A stretch of 9,790 bases of DNA from DATDMG01 sp036518955. Its GTDB lineage: Bacteria; Actinomycetota; Actinomycetes; Actinomycetales; Kineosporiaceae. Shown here piece after piece: positions 1-7,884 of this stretch. Below the pieces are notes generated by a model that was not told the DNA's origin, made no database searches, and saw only the letters and a program-made list of their open reading frames with translations. Each line of letters starts with the position of its first letter. Position 1 is the stretch's first letter. A program made the position numbers and the translations under genes. The stretch is from assembly GCA_036518955.1 (NCBI GenBank), contig DATDMG010000458.1, positions 1 through 9,790 on the forward strand, in the 5' to 3' direction.

Positions 1-234
1 AAGAGGACCCGCACCTCGCGGGCATCGTCGACATGATCCGGGCGACCTGGCCGCTACGGAGCCCGGCCGTGTCGGCCGGGAAGAGGCCCATTGCCCTGCA
101 CGAGGCCCTTGTCACCAAGGCCGCCGCTACGGAGCCCGGCCGTGTCGGCCGGGAAGAGGGAGCGGCACCCGGACGCCTCGGTGATCGGGATCGACCTGCC
201 GCTACGGAGCCCGGCCGTGTCGGCCGGGAAGAGG
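1..234 (-). CRISPR. CRISPR array 1, 37-bp hairpin repeat (partial)
   Basis: Three identical 37-bp repeats lie at 50-86, 123-159 and 198-234. Each begins GCCGCTACGGAG and ends GGGAAGAGG on the plus strand. Positions 1-6 (AAGAGG) match the tail of a fourth repeat cut by the window edge. Spacers are 7-49 (43 bp), 87-122 (36 bp) and 160-197 (38 bp). Each repeat carries a perfect 8-bp stem, CCCGGCCG/CGGCCGGG, with a TGT loop (62-69 with 73-80 in the first copy). Orientation is inferred as minus: the repeat at the 234 border is undecayed, as expected next to a leader; cas2 lies just beyond on the same strand; and in that direction the layout (short 5' part, hairpin, 12-nt 3' tag) resembles type I-C repeats. 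The opposite orientation is not excluded. The array continues to the left of the window. Confidence 0.96.
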
Positions 235-401
235 GCTCGCGAAGACTGTACCGCCTGACCTGCTGCGACGCGCCGTCCTGCGAGCGCTCCCTCCGAGCCG
301 GGGCCGCCAACCGCCAGCATTGGTGCCGATAGCCGGAGAAACGGCCGTTGAACTGCGTGCGAGCGCTCGAGCGTGGCTGGTGGGGCACTGGACCGCTCGC
401 A
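235..401 (-). promoter_or_regulatory. Putative leader of CRISPR array 1
   Basis: This 167-bp non-coding stretch separates the cas2 stop codon from the last repeat of array 1, the usual place for a leader when the array follows cas2 on the same strand. It is not AT-rich, but leaders in high-GC genomes often are not. On the minus strand a TACAGT (250-245) lies 10 bp before the repeat and could be a -10 element, though I see no matching -35 box. The 11-mer TGCGAGCGCTC occurs twice (279-289 and 358-368). An inverted repeat, 359-365 with 394-400, has no T-run on either strand, so I do not call a terminator for the cas operon. Confidence 0.4.
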
Positions 402-686
402 TCACAGGATCCGGGGTCCGTGGTCGGGCAGGGGACGGCGCTGGCCGACGAACGTGAAGCGGGCGCTGTCGGTGTCGCCGAGGTCGACGATGACGACGGA
501 GTCCTCCGACAGTTCCATCTGCCGCTCGACCTTCGCTCGTGCGTGGACCAGTTCGCTCCGGCTGAGGTCGCAGATGAAGACGGAGTACTGCAGCCGTTCC
601 CCATACTCTTCCATGGTCTTGCAGACCTGGCGTAGACGTTTGGGCTCGCAGATGTCGTACGCGATCAGGAATCGTCGGCGTGCCAC
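402..686 (-). CDS. cas2: CRISPR-associated endonuclease Cas2
   Basis: This 94-residue protein has the length and sequence of Cas2, the small ferredoxin-fold dimer that bridges two Cas1 dimers in the spacer integration complex. The N-terminal beta strand RRFLIAYDI carries the conserved aspartate, D11. The stretch YGERLQYSVFICDLS (about 28-42) is the second family signature, and the C-terminal half has the VVIVDLG strand. In Cas2 proteins studied so far, the role in adaptation is structural. The start is a GTG at 686, preceded by GAGG (695-692) five nt upstream and overlapping the end of cas4-cas1; only 2 nt separate the two genes. It is the last gene of the operon and faces array 1. Confidence 0.96.
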   Translation of the reverse strand: MARRRFLIAYDICEPKRLRQVCKTMEEYGERLQYSVFICDLSRSELVHARAKVERQMELSEDSVVIVDLGDTDSARFTFVGQRRPLPDHGPRIL

Positions 687-688
687 GG

Positions 689-2377
689 CTACCTCGTGGT
701 GAATGGGGTGTATTCGGGGAGTTCGCCGGTGAGGTGGGCGCCCAGGAGGCGAGCCTGGACGTCGAGGGCGCGCCGGTAGTTGACCCGGTAGCCGAACACG
801 GGGTGCTTGATCTCATGGGCCATGCGCCGTTCGTAGGCGCTGATGAGCGCGCGCCGTCCGTCCCGGGTGAGCTGGCATCCGCCGGCGCGTCGGACGAAGT
901 GGCTCGGCCTGATCTCGGCGTTGTTGACGACCTGGACGACGGTGCTGTCCGCGATCAGTGGCCGGAACTCCTCGGCGAGGTCGAGGGCCAGGGCGGGCCT
1001 GCCGTACCGGGGGCGGTGGAAGACTCCGAGGTACGGATCGAATCCCACGGTCGTGAGGGTGACCGTCAGGTCCTTGACGAGGAGGGCGTAGGCGAAGGAG
1101 AGCAGGGCGTTGACCGGGTCGGGTGGCGGACGCCGCGCACGTCCGTTGTCGTCGAACGCGCCGACGTCCAGATCGGTATTCGCGGTGAACATTCCGGTGA
1201 AGCGGGAGAAGTACAGCCGTGCGGCGGTCCCTTCCAATCCGAGCAGGGAGGGGTAACCGGGCGGCCGGGCTGCCGCCTCGGCGAGATCGCGCAGTTGGTC
1301 CACGACGGCGCCCGGATCGGTCTTGCTGTTGCGTCGTAGCAGGGTGCGGCTGTTGCGGATCTTCCCTTCGATCATGCGTCCTGCCGCGGCCAGAAGTAGA
1401 TCCGGTGGTGCGTTGTACTGCGCGCGGCGCAGGTCGACGTGCTTGCTGGGCAGCCCTTCGGCCATCCCGGTGAACCATCCGCCGTAGGAGAACCAGCACA
1501 CCGGTACCTCGCGGGCGAACAGTTCGCGGATGACCTGGGGCGTGACGGTCACGTTGCCGTAGAGGCAGACCTGGCTGACGTCGATGAGGCGGTAGTTGCC
1601 CAGGTGCTCACGTTCCTTGAACACCTCCAGCCGGCCGCGGCGAACCGCCACCACGGCGCCCTGTTCCATCACGTACACCGGCCGGTTGTCCGGGTCGGCG
1701 GCCATCACGCCGCGCGGCCGCCGTGGTGTGCGGTCCCGGATCCGTAGGGCGTTGATCTCGTCCGGGAGACACAGCCCGACCAGCGAACATCCCGGACACT
1801 TGGGGCTGTCCTCCAGCGGTGGCGGTGCCTCGTCGCGGGCGGCCGTGCGCCACAGCTCCCCGAGCACGCGGCGGATCTCGGCGAGGCGGTCTGCGTCCAT
1901 CGGGACGACGACCCGGCGCCTCGTCTCGGCGTACCAGATCTCTGCCTGCTCGACCCGGTACCCGGCCTCCTGCAGCAGCAGGGCCTGCAGTCCTGACTGG
2001 ATCTCGTCGGACGGCCATGCCTTGCCGTGGCGGTCCGGTGAACCTTTCTTGAAGTCGACAGGCGTCACGAGACCGTCGCTGCCGACCTCGACAATGTCGA
2101 TCTTCGCGCTCACCCCGAGCTCGGTCGAGGTGACCCAGAACGACCGGGAGGTCCTCCCGGCGAACCGCTCCAGGTCGTCGTCGGGGTCGGGCAGGTCGCC
2201 TCCGGGTTCGTCGACGACGCGGTGGACGTACAGGCCTTCCTCCACGTCGTCGCTGGTGGCGAACCTGCCCTGCACCCATTCGAGGTAGAACAGCCGGGGG
2301 CAGTATACGAATTCGTTCACCATCCGGGCGGGCACGGTCTCCGGGAGCCCGGCGACGTCCGGGCGGGCTGCGGTCAT
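689..2377 (-). CDS. cas4-cas1: Cas4-Cas1 fusion, spacer-acquisition integrase
   Basis: A 562-residue fusion typical of type I-G. Residues 1 to about 215 are a Cas4 RecB-like nuclease with an iron-sulfur cluster: NEFVYCP supplies C26, CPGC plus a later cysteine supply C194, C197 and C203, and the nuclease core shows D94 and the VDFKKG motif (D108, K110). Residues from about 230 are Cas1, with the expected metal-binding residues E382 (LLGLEG), H454 (GVFH) and D466 (LALDLAEEFRP). Cas1 integrates spacers; the Cas4 part trims and orients pre-spacers by PAM, as shown for the Geobacter sulfurreducens fusion. Start: ATG at 2377, which overlaps the cas8-like stop as ATGA and sits at the conserved Cas4 N-terminus. 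The frame stays open upstream to 2998, but that stretch is read through cas8 and lacks Cas4 similarity. No clear Shine-Dalgarno is visible, so translation is probably coupled. Confidence 0.96.
   Translation of the reverse strand: MTAARPDVAGLPETVPARMVNEFVYCPRLFYLEWVQGRFATSDDVEEGLYVHRVVDEPGGDLPDPDDDLERFAGRTSRSFWVTSTELGVSAKIDIVEVGSDGLVTPVDFKKGSPDRHGKAWPSDEIQSGLQALLLQEAGYRVEQAEIWYAETRRRVVVPMDADRLAEIRRVLGELWRTAARDEAPPPLEDSPKCPGCSLVGLCLPDEINALRIRDRTPRRPRGVMAADPDNRPVYVMEQGAVVAVRRGRLEVFKEREHLGNYRLIDVSQVCLYGNVTVTPQVIRELFAREVPVCWFSYGGWFTGMAEGLPSKHVDLRRAQYNAPPDLLLAAAGRMIEGKIRNSRTLLRRNSKTDPGAVVDQLRDLAEAAARPPGYPSLLGLEGTAARLYFSRFTGMFTANTDLDVGAFDDNGRARRPPPDPVNALLSFAYALLVKDLTVTLTTVGFDPYLGVFHRPRYGRPALALDLAEEFRPLIADSTVVQVVNNAEIRPSHFVRRAGGCQLTRDGRRALISAYERRMAHEIKHPVFGYRVNYRRALDVQARLLGAHLTGELPEYTPFTTR
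692..695 (-). promoter_or_regulatory. Ribosome binding site of cas2
   Basis: GAGG on the minus strand, five nt before the GTG start at 686. It sits inside the last codons of cas4-cas1, which supports the GTG start and coupled translation. Confidence 0.5.
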
Positions 2378-3345
2378 CGCGACGGAGCCGCCGCCCGCGC
2401 CGTCCGGCGCGGCGCTCGTGGCGGGGTGGTGACCGGCGTCAGCACCCCGGCGAACGTCCGGCCGGGGATGCGCCGCCGCTCCGCGTGGCACACCCGGAAG
2501 ATGCTCAGCGGGCCTGCCTCCGCCGGGGGCGCCCCGGGGGCGGCTCCCTGCAGCACGGGGTGGGTGAGGACGGCGCGGACGCCGTCCACGTCGAGCGGGG
2601 CGGACCACAGCGGGTACACCATCCGCCGCGCGCCGCGGCCCAGGTCCTGCCAGCAGGTGGTGCGCGGCTGGCCGCCGAGGCCGGTGGTGAGCATCAGCGG
2701 GTAGGCCATCAGCGCCAGCCAGGTGGCGCCCGGGACGCCGCGCTCGGCCGGCTTGCCGTCGGCGGCGTCGACCGCGTCGAAGAGCACCCGGTGGTCGAGG
2801 TACTCCCCGCTGACCCCGGCGTACCGCCGCCACGACACCAGCGCCTCCCGGAGCAGGGTCGGGTTCGCGCGCACCCTGGCCAGCGGCTTCTCGAGCATCG
2901 TCCGCATCGACTGCTTGCCGGACGGCGCGGCGAACTGGCTGATGTCCGCGCGCTGCTTGTCGTCGAGGCTGAGATCGGTGACCAGCGAGGACAGCCACCG
3001 CTCGCCGGCCGGCCCGGCTGCCCGGGACACGCCCGCCGCGTAACGGGCGAGGTCCGGCCGGGGCAGGCGCAACTTGTCGGGTGCCTCGCCAGGGGGCGGG
3101 ACGTCGGCCGGCATGCCGGGCAGCACCCCGGCGTCCGGGATGCCCGTGACGACGGCGGACAGGTCGGCCACCAGTCCGTCGACGTCGGCGTGGGCGTCGT
3201 GCAGGACGGCGATGCCGTCCTGCCGTGACCAGGCCAACCGGGGCTGGTACTCGCCGTGCTCGGTCACCAGGCGCAGCACCCCGAGGGCGGCCAGGAATCC
3301 CAGCGGCGTGCCGCCGTCCAGGGCCGGCAGTGGCAGGGCGGTCAT
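2374..3345 (-). CDS. Compact Cas8-like type I-G subunit (Csb3/Cas3-extension type)
   Basis: A 323-residue protein opening with LPLPALDGGTPLGFLAALG, an N-terminus I associate with type I-G proteins encoded right after cas3 (GSU0052/Csb3-like, sometimes named the Cas3-extension family). Other features are a conserved-looking block QFAAPSGKQSMRTMLEKP (138-155), an aromatic stretch YPLWSAPLD, and a basic, proline-rich tail (about 308-323). By position and by elimination it is the candidate large subunit, which in type I complexes recognises the PAM and recruits Cas3; that role is inferred. It is much shorter than the Csx17 proteins of related loci. Start: ATG at 3345, overlapping the cas3 stop as ATGA, with GAGGAGGG just upstream; an in-frame start at 3378 would lie inside cas3. 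Family assignment is from memory and less certain than for its neighbours. Confidence 0.72.
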   Translation of the reverse strand: MTALPLPALDGGTPLGFLAALGVLRLVTEHGEYQPRLAWSRQDGIAVLHDAHADVDGLVADLSAVVTGIPDAGVLPGMPADVPPPGEAPDKLRLPRPDLARYAAGVSRAAGPAGERWLSSLVTDLSLDDKQRADISQFAAPSGKQSMRTMLEKPLARVRANPTLLREALVSWRRYAGVSGEYLDHRVLFDAVDAADGKPAERGVPGATWLALMAYPLMLTTGLGGQPRTTCWQDLGRGARRMVYPLWSAPLDVDGVRAVLTHPVLQGAAPGAPPAEAGPLSIFRVCHAERRRIPGRTFAGVLTPVTTPPRAPRRTARAAAPSR

Positions 3346-6300
3346 GATCCCTCCTCGGACACCGTCATGTCGGCGCACCGGACGATCGTTTCCAGCAGCG
3401 CGAGCCCCCAGCGGCCGTAGCGCTCGTTGAGCCGGGCGAACCGGGCCGGATGGTCCAGGTCGACCGTGTGCTCGGAGGGGGCGGTGACCTTCTCGCCGTC
3501 CACCACGGCCTCGACCGGCCGGGGATCGGTGTCGGTGACGAGCCGGGCGAGCGGACGGGCGTACCCGTGGTGGCTGGCGACCAGGTGCAGCAGCAGGTCT
3601 ACGTCTCCCGGGTACGGGGTGGGCAGGCTCCGCAGGTGCTCGGCCACCAGGGCCACCGACCAGGCCTCGTGGCGTGCACCCCGGGGCAGCGCGCTGCGAT
3701 CGGCGGCGCGCCGCCAGGACAGCCGGTCGGCCGGGTCCAGGCCCGACTTGGCCAGCGGCTCCGGCGCGAGGGCGGCCTCACAGGCGTCGCCGCCGTGGAG
3801 CATGATCTGGAACCGTTCCTCGACCTTGCCGAGGTCGTGCCAGCCGGCGGCGTCGGCCAGGACGGCCCGGACGTCGTCCGGCACGCCGAGCGCCGCCGCG
3901 ATCCGCTCGGCACGCTCCCGCACCGCGGCGTGGTGGACGGCGAGGGTGACCCGCCCGGTGCCCACCGAGCTGGCGGCGACCTCCTCGTCGTCCCGGTCCG
4001 GAGCGACCTGGGGGTCCGGGCTGCCGCCGTGGTCAGCTGGGACGGGTCCGGTCAGCAGGGATCCCCAGACGCGGATCTGGTCGTCCCCCGGGGTGAAGGC
4101 CGTGCGCGCGCCGGTGGGGTCGAGGAGCCGGAGCCGGCCGCTGGCCGCCCACCGGTGCAGGGCCTGCCACAGGTGCGGGCTCCAGCCGGGGGCCGGGTCG
4201 TGGGGGAGTAGGGTCGCGAGGCCCCGCCCGAGGTGGTGCAGCCGTTCGGACTCCGGCCGGTCCTCGTCGTCGTCCGCCAGGCCGTCGATCAGTTCCACCA
4301 GCGTGGCTCGGGCCGGCGCGGCCAGCCCGAGCCGGTCGCCCAGGCCCCGGTCCAACCGCAGCACGCCCTGGGCGCGCCCACGGCGAGGCAGGAACGTCGC
4401 CCTCTCCGCGGCGTCCTGCACCCGCGAGCGCTCGGACGGCGCCCAGCCGTAGGCGTCCAGCCCGCCGCGTTCGGTGGGGACGACGAGGACGTCGCCGGGG
4501 CGCACCTGGGTGGCCGTGACCCAGCACCACGACGTCGGGGTCTGCGGCTCCGGCTCGGACCGCCGCCGGCGCGCTTGCCCACCGGGACGCCGGGCCAGCG
4601 CCTGGAACGGCTCCCGCACCTGCCGGGTCCGCCCGTCGGCGGCCGGTCCGGCCTCCAGGTCGCTCACGGCGTCCGGTGCCTGGCCGCTCAACCACTGCCG
4701 GACCGCCAGGAACGGCACCTCGACCATCTCCGCCGTCCGCGGCGGCAACTGGGTGAGCACGGCGTCGATCTCGCCGGCGGCGAGCTGGGCGCCGTCCTCG
4801 TCGAAGGGGTCGTCCAGCGGGTCGTCGCTGACCAGGCCGTCCCGCCAGACCACCTGGACCCCGGCCAGGCCCTGGTCGAACCCGTGCAGGAACGGCTCGA
4901 TCGGCGGGTCGTTCAGCGGGACCGGTGCCGTCTGCACCCACGCGTCGAGCGTGGGCCGCAGCAGCACCGGGACGCCGGCCGGCGCCCGGGTGACCTGCTC
5001 CCCGGCCAGGTCGGTGCCGGACAGGGCCCGGCACGCCAGGGGCGCGACGTCGATCGTGACGGTGCCGTCGCCGGTGAGCCGGCGCAGGGCCTGCCACGTC
5101 GCGTCGCGGGCGGCGCCGTAGACCGGCCCGTTGTCCTGCCCGTCGTGGACGACGACCGCCTCCGCCGCGGCACTGCCCGGGAACCGTTCGGCGTGCCGGC
5201 CCAGCCGGTTCAGCCGGCCCAGCCGCTGGACCAGGGCGTCCCAGGACGCCGACTCGGTCACCAGCACGTCGACGTCCAGGTTCACCCCGACCTCCACCGT
5301 CTGGGTGGCCACCAGGACGGCGGCCCGGGGCGACGGCTCCCGGCGGGTGCCGAAGCGTGCCAGGATCCGGTCCTGCAGCTCGGGGCGGTCGATCGGCCGC
5401 GACCGGCCGATGAGCAGCTCGCAGTCCGCCTCGATCGCGGCCGCGCGGCCGGCCAGGAGCTTGACCAGCAGCGCGTGCACGGCCCTGGCCCGGTCCACGG
5501 TGTTGCAGACGACGGCGGCCACCGGGGCCTGCCCGCCCGGAGTTTGGCCGGTGGCCAGGCTGGTGAGCCGGTCGACGGCGGTCTCGGCCAGCACGCGGGG
5601 GCAGTCCTTGGCCGACGTCTGCAGCGTCGCCAGCCGCTTGCCGGCGGTGAGCCGCTGCCAGGCCCGTGGGTCGGTGCGGTGCGCCTCGACGTCCAGGGTG
5701 AAGACGTGCTCGGCCGGGGCAGCTGTGGCCGACAGGCGCACCACGCTCAGCCCCGGCAGCGGCAGGCCCAGCCGGTCCCGTTCCTGGGCGGCGGTGAGGG
5801 TGCTGAGCAGGGCCGTGGACAGGTGCGCCTCGTCGACGAGCAGGAGGGCGTCCGTGCCCGTCAGGGCCGCGTCGATGGGCCGGCGCCGGTCGCTCACCCC
5901 GTAGCCCCGGAACAGCAGCCGGCTGCCGACCTGGTCGACCGTGCCGAGCACGATGCCGGGACGGTCGGGCCGGTCCAGCCAGGCATCCGCCCACGTCGTG
6001 CCGCCCCGCATCCGGGTCACCGGCAGCAGCGGTCCGGATCCGGCGTCCGGGGCGTAGGCCCGCAGCCCGGCGGCCACCCGGCCGAGGACGCCGGGATCAC
6101 CGGTGCGCTCCGCCTCCGCCAACCGCGACTGCAGGAGCAGGGCGTGCGCGTGCGCCTCGTCGACCACGATGCGCCGGTCGACGACGAGGAAGCAGCGCCG
6201 TCGACCGATCCGCTCGGCGCCCGGTCGGCCCACGGTGACGGCGGCGACGAACACGGCGACGTCCAGCATCGAGGTCTTGCCCAGCCCGGTGGGGACGTCG

Positions 6301-6443
6301 ACCAGATCCGGCCACCGGCCCTCGGCCAGCACCTGCGCGGTCAGTGCCTGCTGCCAGGCGAACGGCTGGTAGCCGTGCACGGCCGTGAAGAACGCGGCGA
6401 AGTCGGACGCCGCCAATGCCGGGGTCATCGAGGACTCAGGCAT
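3342..6443 (-). CDS. cas3: Cas3 helicase-nuclease, helicase-HD order (type I-G)
   Basis: A 1033-residue Cas3 (numbered from the ATG at 6443). The superfamily 2 helicase comes first: Q-motif region HGYQPFAWQQ, Walker A PTGLGKTS (51-58), DEAH (204-207), SAT (238-240), motif V region TQTVEVGVNLD (380-390) and motif VI QRLGRLNRLG (406-415). A long linker with an acidic and an arginine-rich stretch follows. The HD nuclease is C-terminal: GWHDLGK with H869 and D870, H925, HH 958-959 and CADM with D1025. Most Cas3 proteins have HD first; the reversed order fits the GSU0051 (Dpsyc) family. After recruitment by the DNA-bound complex it unwinds and degrades the target. Start is uncertain: GTG 6452, ATG 6443 and ATG 6428 are all possible. 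I chose 6443, an 8-nt overlap with csb2; 6428 gives an N-terminus closer to the family. Confidence 0.95.
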   Translation of the reverse strand: MPESSMTPALAASDFAAFFTAVHGYQPFAWQQALTAQVLAEGRWPDLVDVPTGLGKTSMLDVAVFVAAVTVGRPGAERIGRRRCFLVVDRRIVVDEAHAHALLLQSRLAEAERTGDPGVLGRVAAGLRAYAPDAGSGPLLPVTRMRGGTTWADAWLDRPDRPGIVLGTVDQVGSRLLFRGYGVSDRRRPIDAALTGTDALLLVDEAHLSTALLSTLTAAQERDRLGLPLPGLSVVRLSATAAPAEHVFTLDVEAHRTDPRAWQRLTAGKRLATLQTSAKDCPRVLAETAVDRLTSLATGQTPGGQAPVAAVVCNTVDRARAVHALLVKLLAGRAAAIEADCELLIGRSRPIDRPELQDRILARFGTRREPSPRAAVLVATQTVEVGVNLDVDVLVTESASWDALVQRLGRLNRLGRHAERFPGSAAAEAVVVHDGQDNGPVYGAARDATWQALRRLTGDGTVTIDVAPLACRALSGTDLAGEQVTRAPAGVPVLLRPTLDAWVQTAPVPLNDPPIEPFLHGFDQGLAGVQVVWRDGLVSDDPLDDPFDEDGAQLAAGEIDAVLTQLPPRTAEMVEVPFLAVRQWLSGQAPDAVSDLEAGPAADGRTRQVREPFQALARRPGGQARRRRSEPEPQTPTSWCWVTATQVRPGDVLVVPTERGGLDAYGWAPSERSRVQDAAERATFLPRRGRAQGVLRLDRGLGDRLGLAAPARATLVELIDGLADDDEDRPESERLHHLGRGLATLLPHDPAPGWSPHLWQALHRWAASGRLRLLDPTGARTAFTPGDDQIRVWGSLLTGPVPADHGGSPDPQVAPDRDDEEVAASSVGTGRVTLAVHHAAVRERAERIAAALGVPDDVRAVLADAAGWHDLGKVEERFQIMLHGGDACEAALAPEPLAKSGLDPADRLSWRRAADRSALPRGARHEAWSVALVAEHLRSLPTPYPGDVDLLLHLVASHHGYARPLARLVTDTDPRPVEAVVDGEKVTAPSEHTVDLDHPARFARLNERYGRWGLALLETIVRCADMTVSEEGS
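3349..3356 (-). promoter_or_regulatory. Strong ribosome binding site of the cas8-like gene
   Basis: GAGGAGGG on the minus strand, three nt before the ATG at 3345 and inside the last codons of cas3. It decides the start in favour of 3345 over the in-frame upstream codon at 3378. Confidence 0.65.
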
Positions 6444-7881
6444 CGTCGCCACGCCCGGGGACCGGGGCGAACAGGCCCACGCCGAGGTACCGGCCCGCGC
6501 CGACGAGGACGGGCCCGTGGACGGTGCGGTCGAACGTCACCGCGACGTGCTGGAAGAGCCGCTCCCGGGACTGCCGGGGCAGATCCGACGGCAGCAGCCG
6601 GGCCGCGCCCGGCAGCAGCGGTTCGCGGCTGACCTGCACCTCGACCGGCTCGGGAAGCCCGACCATGCGCAGCCCCGCGCGCACCAGCTCCTCCACCGGC
6701 CGGCCCCGCTTGGGGTACCGGTCCAGGATCACCGGCGTCGCCGTCACCCACTGCCGGCTGCCCAGCCGCCACCGCTCCGGTGAGGCACCCCACGGCCGCA
6801 CCAACCCGGGTGCGTACAGCAGTTCGGCGACGCCCAGCCCGGGGACGGAGAGCTCGATCACGGCGTTGAGGTCCGGCCGGCGCAGCCCGAGGACGGCGCG
6901 CAGCACCGCCGTGCGCTCGGCGTCCGGCAGTTCGGGGACGGCGACCGCCAGGCCCAGCAGGTGCCCGTCGGAGTGCTGGCCGCCGACGTCGGGGAGCGCG
7001 AGGAACGCCACGTGCGGGCGCCCGTCGGCGCCATGACCGTGCAACACCGCCGGCGCCCGGTCGCCCGCGGCCTTCAGCACCGCCGACCGGAAGGCCTCGG
7101 TCAACCGGACCAGCAGGCGGGCCTGGGGCTTCCACCCGGCGAACTGGAACACCAGGACGTCGCAGTACACCGAGGGCGGGACGATCGCGTCCGCGGTCGC
7201 TGTCCCCTCGGGGCCGGTCCGCTCGGGGTCGGCCTGGGGCGGACGGCGCCGGTAGCCGCGATAGCGGGCCACCTCCCACCCGGGCCGGCCGGCCTCGAAC
7301 TGGACGTCCAGATCCTCCAGGAACCCCGGGTACGGCACCCGCACGGACACCTCGGCCTGGAGCAGGTCGCACGGCTCGTAGACCGGCAGCCCGTCGTCGT
7401 CCGGCTCCGGCTCCGGCTGCGGCTCGGCGGTCGCGGTGGCGGCCACCAGGGCGATCCCCGTGGACCGGCCCAGGTAGGGGATCCGGCGCGCGACGTCGTC
7501 CAGGGCCCGGACGACGTCCGGCTCCACCGGCCCCGGCCAGTGCATGACGACCTTCGGGTGCGCGGGCAGGGCGCGAACGCGGGACTTCAGCCCGTTGGTG
7601 CGCCCCGGGTGGGTCTGGCTCCCGCCCCGGTCGGAGCACACGTTCGTGACCACGTAGGCGGCCAGGCGGCTCTCCTGCGGCTGGCCCGCGGCCACGATGA
7701 CCGGCGCGGGCTGCTCCTCCAACCAGCGCAGCGCCACCCGATCCGCATCCCCCCGGGCGGCGGCCACCAGCGCACAGAACAGCCGCGCCGGGTGGGGCGG
7801 CCATTCGGCGTTCTCGCGATCCCCGACGTCCGCGGCGTCATAGCTGCCGGTCAGCAACTCGACCGTGATGACCAGTCCCAC
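6436..7881 (-). CDS. csb2: Csb2, Cas5-Cas6 fusion of type I-G (GSU0054 family)
   Basis: A 481-residue protein whose N-terminus (VITVELLTGSYDAAD, then EWPPHPARLFCAL at 26-38) matches GSU0054/Csb2, the signature protein of type I-U/I-G. The N-terminal half corresponds to Cas5 and the C-terminal half to Cas6, so one protein would cap the crRNA and cut the repeat. The C-terminus has the RAMP glycine-rich loop GAGRYLGVGLF (461-471). H445 and H455 just before it are candidate active-site residues, which I cannot settle by eye. A Pro/Glu/Asp-rich linker lies at about 152-163. Start: GTG at 7881 with GGAGGAG nine nt upstream, 3 nt after the csb1 stop. No stand-alone cas6 is present in the window, which agrees with this fusion supplying processing. 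Confidence 0.94.
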   Translation of the reverse strand: MGLVITVELLTGSYDAADVGDRENAEWPPHPARLFCALVAAARGDADRVALRWLEEQPAPVIVAAGQPQESRLAAYVVTNVCSDRGGSQTHPGRTNGLKSRVRALPAHPKVVMHWPGPVEPDVVRALDDVARRIPYLGRSTGIALVAATATAEPQPEPEPDDDGLPVYEPCDLLQAEVSVRVPYPGFLEDLDVQFEAGRPGWEVARYRGYRRRPPQADPERTGPEGTATADAIVPPSVYCDVLVFQFAGWKPQARLLVRLTEAFRSAVLKAAGDRAPAVLHGHGADGRPHVAFLALPDVGGQHSDGHLLGLAVAVPELPDAERTAVLRAVLGLRRPDLNAVIELSVPGLGVAELLYAPGLVRPWGASPERWRLGSRQWVTATPVILDRYPKRGRPVEELVRAGLRMVGLPEPVEVQVSREPLLPGAARLLPSDLPRQSRERLFQHVAVTFDRTVHGPVLVGAGRYLGVGLFAPVPGRGDDA

Positions 7882-7884
7882 CGC

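Noticed and set aside
359..400. Inverted repeat after cas2 as an operon terminator
   Set aside because: A 7-bp stem with a 28-nt loop and no T-run on either strand; not a credible intrinsic terminator.
2378..2390. GGCTCCGT just before the cas4-cas1 start, shared with the array 1 repeat
   Set aside because: An eight-base match within coding GC-rich DNA, with no further repeat similarity; most likely chance.
2378..2998. Upstream extension of the cas4-cas1 frame to 2998
   Set aside because: The extra 207 residues overlap the cas8-like gene in another frame and look like shadow translation. The Cas4 N-terminus begins at the ATG at 2377.
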